Source of the DNA: Cryptomeria japonica
Lineage: Eukaryota; Streptophyta; Pinopsida; Cupressales; Cupressaceae
Direction: 5' to 3'
Assembly (NCBI RefSeq): GCF_030272615.1
Contig: NC_081413.1
Coordinates: 329,618,802-329,682,801, forward strand
DNA: 64,000 bases
Shown here: positions 46,868-55,960 of the stretch, in pieces
How positions within the stretch are numbered: position 1 is the stretch's first letter
Layout of the letters: each line of letters opens with the position of its first letter
Notes under the pieces: model-generated
Told to the model about the DNA's origin: nothing
The model's input: the letters and a program-made list of their open reading frames with translations, nothing else
The model's database searches: none
Position numbers and translations under genes: made by a program

Positions 46868-47960
46868 TGTTGATAATTAGTATTGGAGTCATAAGTGATT
46901 TAATTAAATATTATTTCCTTGTCCTAAGGTTTAATATTTAAATATTTGTATTTACTGATTAAGTGTATTGTGGGCGACTTAAGGAAAAATATTTATCTGA
47001 TATCAGTATTGTTATTTTCCTAAGTCAGTGGCATTAATAAGGTGGCGATTGGGGATGATAAAGCATCTCATGTTATATTAATTTTATGTTGCAAACTTGT
47101 CACCTAAGGTAAAGTTCGAACTTTGCCTAGGAAGAAGGGAAAGTGGGCGCCATGTCTAGGTGAGGACATGAAATGAAATGAAAGGAGTTTGAATTGAATT
47201 TGGGCGCCATTTGCATTTGAATTTGGTGGAGCATGAAGTTACAAATAAGAGCCTTGAGCTCTCATTTTGGATATCTTAAAAATTGCATCGTTATGCTGTC
47301 GGTTTAGCAATAGAAATCTGAGCTTCGAATTGAGTCTTCCTAGCTAAGTGCAGTTTCGTACTTGTAAGACAATACCTAGCCGTTTTCTGTGTTCTCTCAG
47401 TGTTCTTGGTGAGTTTGTTGAAGTGTGGGATTGTTGGTTTTGCTATGGTTCGAATTTCGGTGTGTTTCCAGGCTGCTGGGAAAGTCATGGCTGAAGCATA
47501 CTTTCAATCATAAGTCTTCGTGTGATCGCCTGCTGCTTCTGGGTATTGGCTCTTTGATTTTCTATGTCCTTGGCGAAGAAGTTTGTAAGTTTCCATCACT
47601 AATCTCTGAGTATTCATTTTAATTTGCAAATCAAAATTCCTAGCTATGGCGTTTTTCTTTGTATGGGCATTTGGAAGTAAGTCGAGTTAAGTGGGATGTT
47701 TGGTGGTCATTTTATTGGTTGTTCTTGGTTAGTAATGATATAATAGCAGTTTGGGTTTGGTTTGGAGTGATTTGGGCGAGTTGTAAGAGTGTTTTATGCA
47801 TTTTAGTGTGTCTTGGTGAGATTTCCAGAAGTTAGTGTTTGGGTGTGCATTTAGAAGTGTGAGTAGATTCGCTGATTGGGGAGTGATTTGGAGAGATTTG
47901 GGTGAGTTTGGGGAGAGATTTGAGTGTGTAATAGCTTCTTGAAGTTGTTGGTATGCGTGT
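46868..47960 (+). repeat. Candidate older LTR, left part (interrupted by the young copia; resumes at 55443)
   Basis: Begins TGTTGATAATTAGTATTG. It has an AT-rich first part, then a TACAAATAAGAGCC core-promoter-like word near 47241, followed by R/U5-like sequence. It resumes after the copia insertion at 55443 and may end before 55960. The end, PBS and target duplication are not identified, so the LTR call is tentative. Confidence 0.35.
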
Positions 47961-48480
47961 TGTTAGAATATTTAATCTTTACTTAGCTTAGGTTTATTTG
48001 TATTTAGTTTAGGATATTCCTTTGGAATTCCTACATGTAATTTGTCCTCTAGTACATGTGTGAGGACAAGTCATTTCTTTTATTTTCCTTTATTAAGGAA
48101 TATTAGATTTCCTCCATAAGAGGATGTGGACACATGGCACACACATTTTATGAATGGTGGCATTCATAGATTTGGGAGTTACTTTGTAACTCCTCTCCTC
48201 ATCTCTATTTAAGAGATGTCTCCTCTCTCATTTCTTCTTAATGACAATATTGTAAAGAGCTTCTTTCTCTCTCTCTCTCTCTCTCTCATTTTAGGCATTG
48301 CCTCATTCATAATATCACAAGGGGTTTTTCTTTGCTTTTTCCCTTTCAAAAGTTCTTGTGCCTCCTTCTTCACATTTGGGTGATGCTCCAAAGTTTTTTG
48401 CTTTTCTCTTGGTAACAATTACTTCATCATAAACTTTCTTGGATTTTATTTTCATTTCCTTGCTCTTGTATTTCCTTTCA
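47961..48480 (+). repeat. 5' LTR of the young copia
   Basis: 520 bp, TGTTAGAATATTT to ..TTTCCTTTCA. A TATA-like CTATTTAAGAG lies near 48206, followed by a CT microsatellite (about 48265-48288) in R/U5. Confidence 0.96.
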
Positions 48481-48492
48481 TGGTATCAGAGC
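48481..48492 (+). other. Primer binding site (tRNA-Met type) of the young copia
   Basis: TGGTATCAGAGC starts at the base after the LTR, the standard plant copia PBS for initiator tRNA-Met. Confidence 0.97.
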
Positions 48493-50783
48493 AGGTTTCT
48501 AATCCTTGTTTTAAGTTGACATTGATGAAGGTTACCATTCTGTGGAGTTCACCTTGTTGGAGGCATTCTTGAGAGGAGAAGAAGTTCTTTTTCTAATATT
48601 TTCTATTGTGCAGGTTTTGGTTTCAAAATTTTAACTTTTTTTTCAAACTTGTTAACAAGTTTGCCTGCAGGTTTAATCTTCTATTTTTTTTATTAAAAAG
48701 GGCCTTGGAAGGCTTGCCGCCAAAGTTCCTTCTTTCTAGTTTAAATTTGTGTCTTTGGAAGGCTTGCCGCCAAAGTTTCTGTTTTTTTTTTAGTGTGCAT
48801 AGTTTGGAAGGTTTACCGCCAAACTTAGTCTCCTTAATCTATTTGGTCGGCTTGCCGCCAAAACTAATTTATTATTAAATTTCATTTCTGATTCACTTGC
48901 AGATTTTAACTTTTTTCTTGCTTACAACTATTCTGATTCAATTTGTTTGAATCTGCCATTCAGTCCTAACATCTTTATTTGCAGGTGTTATTGATAAATA
49001 AAAGGGTTTATATTGTAAGAATAGCTGATTGTAGCAAACTATTATAATTTCTCTTTAAGGCAGATATAATTTATTCTTTATCATTTTATTTCAAACCTTC
49101 TTTGTATTTAAGCATTTTGAAAATTTAAAATCTAAAATCATTTTCAAAGTACCTATAAACGATCCCTAATCATAAAAAAATTAGTTTTACATTCAATAGT
49201 TTAACTAGCCTCTGACAAAGGGTACTCAAAAACCTCATTCTTCCCTCAAAATTTTCTGGAGTAGAAACAGACGGCTAAGAGCAGAGATATTGCGATTTAT
49301 CCTTCAACTTCCAGCACACATCAAAGGTATACTGTTTCAAGTGCGATTGCTTACTTAAAAACTATAACCTAATATTCAATCCACAGATAACCTTCTCAAA
49401 GAGACAAACTGTGTAGAAACTAGAATTCTGAAAAAAACTATTCAGTATATTGATCATCGCTCAGCAAGACAACATCGAAGCTCCGTGCAAAAGTAAGAAT
49501 ACTGCATCTATTCTGTGTTATTCCGCTCCTTAGGATCCAGGTAGATCTAAATCTGATCCCTAGAGCCATTACAAACTCTCCAACTATAGTCCACTGGAAA
49601 CACAGGGCGTCTCCAGGTGGGCGTGGGGCTTGCAGCAAACACAGAGCCACAGACAAATTGAACAAACAGTTTATCCTATTATATAAGAGGTGCATCAACG
49701 GTAACATTGTTGTTTCTAGACATTTCTTTGAGAGCCGCTGGCCATCGTTCCTATTTTTTTCTCATCGTAAGAACCAGTCTTCATAGAGAAATCCCTCAGA
49801 GCCGTTGCCCAACGTTCCTGCTTTTTCTCATCAGCAACACTCCCCTTTGTCGCCTTCAAATAGCTTTGGCGCTTGTGTAAACTTGGAATAATTGTTGTAA
49901 ACTGGCTTTACATACCAATAAGTGATTTCATAGCCTTCGCTTTTGACATTTGAGATTTGCTGTTTAAAAATTTCTGCTACTTCGGCACCTTTCACGACTT
50001 CATGCTTTCTTGTGTGCATTGTGCTTAGTCTGACAGATAATGCAATACTTGAAAACTTCTCGCGCCCTTTCAATCAAACCTAACAGCATGCAATCGATAT
50101 AAAACCCTTGGACCCTCTCTTCTTTTACGGTTTCAAGATTTAAAATCCATCATCTGATTCAGGTGATTGCATAGACTACTTGTTTAAACGTCTCCCTGCA
50201 CTGTAGATTCTCTGCAAAATAACGTTTCTGTCATCTTTCACCTACCTCAAATTTTGCAGCACCGTTACTTGTTTATTCATATCTGAAATATCCTTGCATT
50301 GGTAACAATCCATTCCTAGGCTTCTATTATTAATTCTCTTACGTTTTAAATTCATTCATAAAAAATTTCAGTTTAAAACCTTTCTTTATCTTTCACGTTT
50401 ATTCTAAAGTTTAAAAGAGTTATAAGTTTTTTACATATAAATTTTTTTTTAAAGTATTCATGCATAATAAAGTTAAGTTTATATTCAGACTTAAACAAAG
50501 TTTATAAAGTTTCTTTTAAAAAAAAGTTTTAAATATATAAAGTTTTGTTAATATAAATTATTTTATTTTATTATTAATAAAGATTTTTTAAAAATACAAG
50601 TTTGTTTTAAAAAATTTAAATTTGTTATTTAAGATTTGAATATAACATTTTATTTTTTTTTACATAAATTTTGTTATAGTTATTACTCAAATCTGGTTTA
50701 TTTTTAAATCAAGGAGGTTAATTTTTATTTTTATTTTTTAATCAAAGGGGTAATTTTTTTTTACAAACTATTATTTTGCTATC
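48493..50783 (+). other. Untranslated leader of the young copia
   Basis: 2.3 kb between PBS and the Gag-Pol ATG, without a supported gene. It holds four hairpin units (48705-48865) and becomes very T-rich over the last 400 bp. A leader this long contains many upstream ATGs, so Gag-Pol translation would need splicing, reinitiation or internal entry; the sequence does not show which. Confidence 0.7.
48705..48865 (+). repeat. Four tandem hairpin units in the copia leader
   Basis: Units near 48705, 48754, 48802 and 48842 share TTTGG..GGCTTGCCGCCAAA, a small stem-loop with TTTGG/CCAAA outside and GGC/GCC inside. The third unit reads GGTTTACC in the inner stem, changing both pairing partners and keeping the pairing. 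Confidence 0.7.
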
Positions 50784-53700
50784 ATGTCTACATTAATTCC
50801 GGAAATTAAATTAAATAGTTCCAATTATCATTCTTGGAAAACACATATCTCGTTTATTTTTCGTTTCAAACACCTTTTGGATGTTGCGACTGATAAAACC
50901 TTTGAACCCGCTACAACTGCTCCTCAAGCCGACCTAGATAGATGCAAGGCTCAAAATGAGGAAGCACTTGGTTTAATTGGTATTTCAATGGTTCCTGATT
51001 TGTATGTTTTAATTGGAAATTGTACAAAAGCGCATGAAGCTTGGGAAATTTTAAAAACAACTTATGATAGCTCAAATGAATCCCGAAAAATTCAACTTCA
51101 AGATCAACTTGAAGATCTAAGGTATACGGATTTTAAAACTATGGATGAATTCTTATTAAAGTTTGATTCTGTTAATAGTCAATTAACTGGTTTAGGAGTT
51201 ACTCTAGCTAATTTACGTTTAATTCATCTTATTCTTAAAAAATGTCTTCCTCGTCAATTTCAACAATTTATTATGAATATTCATGCTCAACTTGCTATTC
51301 CTAGCTTAGCTACTCAATTAACATATGATATTTTTCGTAATTTATTGCGTCAAGAGGAAGCTAAATTAATTCAATTTGGTACTCTTAAAAGTAGTGAACA
51401 TGCTTTTATGTCTAAAAATCAAAATCATAATAATACTTTTAGATCCAATAATAATAAACATAATCATAATCATAATAATAATCATAATAATAATCACAAA
51501 TCTTCTAATTATCAATCTCATTCTAAATCATATCATAACAATTCTCATAATAATAATCATAATAATACGTACAATAATCAAAGGAATAATTCTCAAACAA
51601 GACCCCATTGCACATATTGTGGGAAAGATGGACATATTACTAATAATTGTTTTAAGAAACAAAATGGTAAAAAGCCCATGAATCAAAATAATCAAAATAA
51701 TCAACATAAACCTCATTATAAGAAAGGTAATAATAATGGTAATTCATCTCGTCGTGCATTTACATGTACTTATAATGTTTCTCAACCACTTGAGTGGATT
51801 ATTGATTCTGGTGCATCTCAACATGTTACTTCTCATAAAGAATGTTTTGAATCTTTGCATCCCGATACTTCTAATATTCCTGTTCAATTAGCTAATAATC
51901 ATAGTTGTAAAGTTGAAGCTATTGGTGATGTGAATGTTCCTAATGGGAAATTACCCGATGTTCTTTATGTTCCTGAATTAAAATCAAATTTGATTTCAGT
52001 TCCTAAACTTTGTCAAGATTATAAGATTAACTTTTATAGGGGCATATGTTATATCATTGATCCAAACACTAATCATGTTATTGCTACTGCTAAAATGGAT
52101 AGTGATAACTTATTCAAGTTCTATGAATTTGCTCCTCCAAAGTATTCTTTGCTTACTACTGTTGATTTTACTATATGGCATGAAAGACTTGGCCATCTCA
52201 ATTCTGATTATATTTCATTGATGCAAAAAGCAAATATGGTTGATGGATTGCCTAGTATTGTTCCTTCTCAAATTGTTTGCAATGGTTGCATGAGTGGTAA
52301 GATGCATAGGGAACCCTTTCCTCATGGTCAATCTTGGAGGGCATACACTAAATTGCATCTAGTTCATAGTGATCTCTTGGGTCCCATGGAGAATCCCTCC
52401 ATCCAAGGTTCAAGGTATGCACTTACCTTTGTTGATGATTTTTCAAGGAGAACATGGATATATTTCCTTCATAGTAAGGATCAAGTGCTTGATGTTTTTA
52501 CTGAATTTCATATGTTTGTAGAAAGGCAATCTGGTTCTAAAATTAAGATTCTTCGTACTGACAATGGAAGAGAATATGTCAATAATGCATTTAATGCTTA
52601 TTTGAAATCGTTTGGAATTAAACATGAGCTTACCGTTCCTTATACACCACAACAAAATGGTGTGGCAGAACGGAAGCATAGGACAATTGTTGAAATGGCT
52701 AGATGTTTATTGCATGCTAAAAATATGGATTACAAGTTTTGGGCTGCAGCTATGGCTTGTGCAACATATTTAATTAATAGAACACCTACCAAAGCCTTAA
52801 AGGATAAAACTCTTGAAGAAGCTTGGTCTGGTAGAAAGCCTAATTTGCAGAATTTAAGAATTTTTGGTTCCATAGCTTATGTTCACAAACCTAAGGAGAA
52901 ACGAAAAAAATTAGATGCTAAATCTTCTCCTTTTATTTTTGTTGGTTATGATGAAAATACTAAAGGTTATAGAGTTTACAATCCTATTACTAACAAGGTA
53001 AAAGTTGCAAGAGATGTTTGTATTGCAGAAAAAGGCATTCATGATTGTTCTAAAGTGGAGGATGATGAACTTGGTCAAACCAAAGTTGTGCTTGTGGAGG
53101 ACCAACCTCCTTCTCTTAACCCTACTCCTAATGCATCTCTTTCTATTCCTTCTAGTGATAGTGATGATGATAATAATAACTCTACTCCTCATGACTCTTC
53201 TTCTAGTGATGAGTCCATTACTTCTAAAAGAAGACCTAAATGGTTTAAATCTTTAATTCAAGATAGTGGTGAATACTTAGCTAGAATGGATAGACTTCAA
53301 TCTAGAAGAGTTAATTATTGTAACTATGCTTTAATGACTACTATTATGAATTCTAATGATCCTAAAACATTTGATCAAGCTAAAAATCAACCGCATTGGC
53401 AAAAAGCAATGAAGGAAGAATATGATACTTTAACTTCTAACCAAACTTGGGATTTAGTTCCCTTGCCTCATGGTAAAAATCTTGTTTCTTGCAAGTGGCT
53501 TTATAAAACTAAATTGAATGCTAATAATCAAGTTAGTAAATTTAAAGCTAGATTAGTTGCTAGAGGTTTTTCTCAAATTGAAGGCTTAGATTATACAGAA
53601 ACTTTTGCTCCTGTTGCTAAAATGCCTACAATTAAACTTGTGCTTGCTTTAGCTTCTAGAATGAATTGGCCTATTCACCAAATGGATGTTAAAAGTGCTT

Positions 53701-54917
53701 TTCTTAATGGTGATTTACATGAGGAAATTTATATGTCTCAACCTCCTGGTTTTATTAAAGAAGGTAATGCACACTTAGTTTGTAAATTAAAGAAATCAAT
53801 TTATGGATTAAAGCAATCTCCTAGGGAGTGGTATTCAAAGATTAATGAATTCTTTCTTTCTCAAGGCTTTATTAGAAGTAAAAATGATCCTAACTTGTAT
53901 ATTAAACATAGTGAAGATGATATTATAATTATTATCTTGTATGTAGATGATTTGATTCTTACTTCAAGTTCCAATACTTTGATTTCTGATATTAAGTTTC
54001 AACTTAATCAAAAATTTCAAATGACTGATTTAGGTCTTTTACATTATTTCTTAGGAATGCAAATTTGGCAAACCTCTAAAGGAATTTTCTTATCTCAAAG
54101 TAAATATGCTCAAGATCTCATAGATAAGTTTAAAATGAATGATGCTCATCATGTTTCAATTCCTATTGAATTAGGCACTAAGTTAATGCTTGATATGCAA
54201 ACTCCTCTTGTTGATCCTACTTTGTATAGACAATTAGTTGGAAGTTTAAATTATTTAACTCTTACTAGGCCAGATATTGCTTATAGTGTTGGTTTGGTTT
54301 CTAGATTCATGTCTAAACCTCAACAAACACACTTTAAAGTTGCTAAAAGAATTTTAAGATATATTAAAGGAACAATGAATGTAGGTTTGTTTTATGATAC
54401 AAATTCTGATTTTACTTTAAAAGGTTTTACTGATTCCGATCTAGGTGGAGATCCCAATGATGGGAAATCTACTTGTGGTTATTGTTTTTTTGTTGGTTCA
54501 GGAGCAATTTCTTGGAATAGTAAAAAGCAACAATCTACCTCTCTTGGATCCACTGAAGCTGAGTACAAAGGATGCACTAATGCTTCCAAAGAAGTCTTGT
54601 GGCTTAGAAGACTACTTGAAGATTTGGGTCTACCTCAACACGAACCAACTCAATTGTATTGTGACAACCAAAGTGCCATTGCCTTGGCTACAAATCCAGT
54701 TTTCCATGCAAGGACAAAACACATTGCTCTCCAACACCACTTTATTAGAGAACAAATTGAAGACAAGCAAGTTTCACTCCTCTATTGCAAGGGGGAAGAC
54801 CAAGTTGCAGATATTTTGACCAAGCCACTTTGTAAAGAAAAATTCCAATTTCATTGTAAAAATCTTGGATTGCAACCCATTGAAGGGTTTGATGTAAGCT
54901 CCCCAAGTAAAGCTTAA
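50784..54917 (+). CDS. Copia Gag-Pol polyprotein, 1377 residues, intact
   Basis: Encodes every activity for copying the element through an RNA intermediate. Gag core (UBN2-type, about 10-205) is followed by an Asn/His-rich linker (about 211-275) and a CCHC zinc knuckle CTYCGKDGHITNNC (276-289). Aspartic protease DSGAS is at 341-345. The integrase zinc finger starts H466 (WHERLGH...CNGC), and the catalytic triad is D530, D593, E629 (DX35E) with NGVAERKHRTI. Reverse transcriptase begins about 900, with YVDD at 1053-1056. RNase H has D1217, E1258 (GSTEAEY) and D1294 (CDNQSAI), ending ADILTKPL. The order protease-integrase-RT-RNase H defines Ty1/copia. One frame, no stop or shift, codons strongly A/T-ending. 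The ATG at 50784 fits: Gag homology begins within 10 residues, and the DNA upstream is T-rich and untranslatable. Confidence 0.97.
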   Translation: MSTLIPEIKLNSSNYHSWKTHISFIFRFKHLLDVATDKTFEPATTAPQADLDRCKAQNEEALGLIGISMVPDLYVLIGNCTKAHEAWEILKTTYDSSNESRKIQLQDQLEDLRYTDFKTMDEFLLKFDSVNSQLTGLGVTLANLRLIHLILKKCLPRQFQQFIMNIHAQLAIPSLATQLTYDIFRNLLRQEEAKLIQFGTLKSSEHAFMSKNQNHNNTFRSNNNKHNHNHNNNHNNNHKSSNYQSHSKSYHNNSHNNNHNNTYNNQRNNSQTRPHCTYCGKDGHITNNCFKKQNGKKPMNQNNQNNQHKPHYKKGNNNGNSSRRAFTCTYNVSQPLEWIIDSGASQHVTSHKECFESLHPDTSNIPVQLANNHSCKVEAIGDVNVPNGKLPDVLYVPELKSNLISVPKLCQDYKINFYRGICYIIDPNTNHVIATAKMDSDNLFKFYEFAPPKYSLLTTVDFTIWHERLGHLNSDYISLMQKANMVDGLPSIVPSQIVCNGCMSGKMHREPFPHGQSWRAYTKLHLVHSDLLGPMENPSIQGSRYALTFVDDFSRRTWIYFLHSKDQVLDVFTEFHMFVERQSGSKIKILRTDNGREYVNNAFNAYLKSFGIKHELTVPYTPQQNGVAERKHRTIVEMARCLLHAKNMDYKFWAAAMACATYLINRTPTKALKDKTLEEAWSGRKPNLQNLRIFGSIAYVHKPKEKRKKLDAKSSPFIFVGYDENTKGYRVYNPITNKVKVARDVCIAEKGIHDCSKVEDDELGQTKVVLVEDQPPSLNPTPNASLSIPSSDSDDDNNNSTPHDSSSSDESITSKRRPKWFKSLIQDSGEYLARMDRLQSRRVNYCNYALMTTIMNSNDPKTFDQAKNQPHWQKAMKEEYDTLTSNQTWDLVPLPHGKNLVSCKWLYKTKLNANNQVSKFKARLVARGFSQIEGLDYTETFAPVAKMPTIKLVLALASRMNWPIHQMDVKSAFLNGDLHEEIYMSQPPGFIKEGNAHLVCKLKKSIYGLKQSPREWYSKINEFFLSQGFIRSKNDPNLYIKHSEDDIIIIILYVDDLILTSSSNTLISDIKFQLNQKFQMTDLGLLHYFLGMQIWQTSKGIFLSQSKYAQDLIDKFKMNDAHHVSIPIELGTKLMLDMQTPLVDPTLYRQLVGSLNYLTLTRPDIAYSVGLVSRFMSKPQQTHFKVAKRILRYIKGTMNVGLFYDTNSDFTLKGFTDSDLGGDPNDGKSTCGYCFFVGSGAISWNSKKQQSTSLGSTEAEYKGCTNASKEVLWLRRLLEDLGLPQHEPTQLYCDNQSAIALATNPVFHARTKHIALQHHFIREQIEDKQVSLLYCKGEDQVADILTKPLCKEKFQFHCKNLGLQPIEGFDVSSPSKA

Positions 54918-54924
54918 GGGGGGG
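54912..54924 (+). other. Polypurine tract of the young copia
   Basis: A G8 run after CTTAA, ending at the TG of the 3' LTR. It overlaps the last codon region of Gag-Pol (stop at 54915-54917), so coding sequence and PPT are packed together. Confidence 0.93.
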
Positions 54925-55442
54925 TGTTAGAATATTTAATCTTTACTTAGCTTAGGTTTATTTGTATTTAGTTTAGGATATTCCTTTGGAATTCCTACAT
55001 GTAATTTGTCCTCTAGTACATGTGTGAGGACAAGTCATTTCTTTTATTTTCCTTTATTAAGGAATATTAGATTTCCTCCATAAGAGGATGTGGACACATG
55101 GCACACACATTTTATGAATGGTGGCATTCATAGATTTGGGAGTTACTTTGTAACTCCTCTCCTCATCTCTATTTAAGAGATGTCTCCTCTCTCATTTCTT
55201 CTTAATGACAATATTGTAAAGAGCTTCTTGCTCTCTCTCTCTCTCTCTCATTTTAGGCATTGCCTCATTCATAATATCACAAGGGGTTTTTCTTTGCTTT
55301 TCCCCTTTCAAAAGTTCTTGTGCCTCCTTCTTCACATTTGGGTGATGCTCCAAAGTTTTTTGCTTTTCTCTTGGTAACAATTACTTCATCATAAACTTTC
55401 TTGGATTTTATTTTCATTTCCTTGCTCTTGTATTTCCTTTCA
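54925..55442 (+). repeat. 3' LTR of the young copia
   Basis: 518 bp, nearly identical to 47961-48480, followed by the target duplication CGTGT. Confidence 0.96.
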
Positions 55443-55683
55443 CGTGTCATCGCTCTTAGAATTTCATAATTTCATGTTGAAGGGCTTTTAGGGAGTTAGC
55501 ACTTGCTTGAGAATATTTATCAACTTGGATAGCATTACTTCTCTATTCAATCTCTCTAATTCCTATATTGTAAGGTTGAGTAGTAGTACTACTAACCATT
55601 TCTGATGTGTTGCTTGCCCATTGCATAAGTGGAAGAGGTTGGCTTAGCCGCCTTCTTGCTTTGTAATTTAGTTTATGTACTCA

Positions 55684-55807
55684 GTCCTCCCACTAAATAA
55701 GTGGTCGAGTGATAAGTTTTATGCAATTGTCCTCCCGCTGAAATATGCGGTAGAGTGATAGCTTAATGTAATGTCCTCCCATTGAAATACGTGGTAAAGT
55801 GATTGAG
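55684..55807 (+). repeat. Three ~45-bp units, each with a small hairpin
   Basis: Units start at 55684, 55729 and 55773 with GTCCTCCC and share GAGTGAT or AAGTGAT near the end. Each has a 4-bp stem around an A-rich loop: CCAC/GTGG, CCGC/GCGG, CCAT/GTGG. A related CCAT..GTGG occurs near 55618. They lie in the sequence interrupted by the young copia. 55443-55960 has no gene. Confidence 0.75.
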
Positions 55808-55960
55808 TTTTTGTTTCTTGTTATTTCCCTTGGTTGGTTTACCGCCAAAAGTTCAGTTTCTATCTTGCTGGATAAGCAGAGGGGGCTGGCTTGTTGCCTG
55901 TGCATTGTAATTTTAGTTTGGTTTATGGTGCTAACGATCCCCAGAACACCGTATGCTCTC

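Larger units (their letters stand above)
47961..55442 (+). mobile_element. Young, apparently complete Ty1/copia element, 7.48 kb
   Basis: 5' LTR 47961-48480, tRNA-Met PBS, 2.3 kb leader, one uninterrupted Gag-Pol frame (50784-54917), PPT and 3' LTR 54925-55442. A perfect 5-bp target duplication CGTGT flanks it (47956-47960, 55443-55447). The two LTRs differ only by a T/G change beside the CT microsatellite, the repeat length of that microsatellite and a T/C change near the middle, as far as I can see by eye. This points to a recent insertion. All domains needed for copying are present, so it may still be autonomous. Confidence 0.96.

Noticed and set aside
48706-48865. CRISPR-like array from the four regularly spaced units
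   Set aside because: Units are short hairpins with variable spacing in a plant copia leader. There are no cas genes and the context is eukaryotic.
51376-51681. Ile-rich plus-strand frame of 101 codons
   Set aside because: Frame-shadow of the Asn/His-coding AAT/CAT tract in copia Gag.
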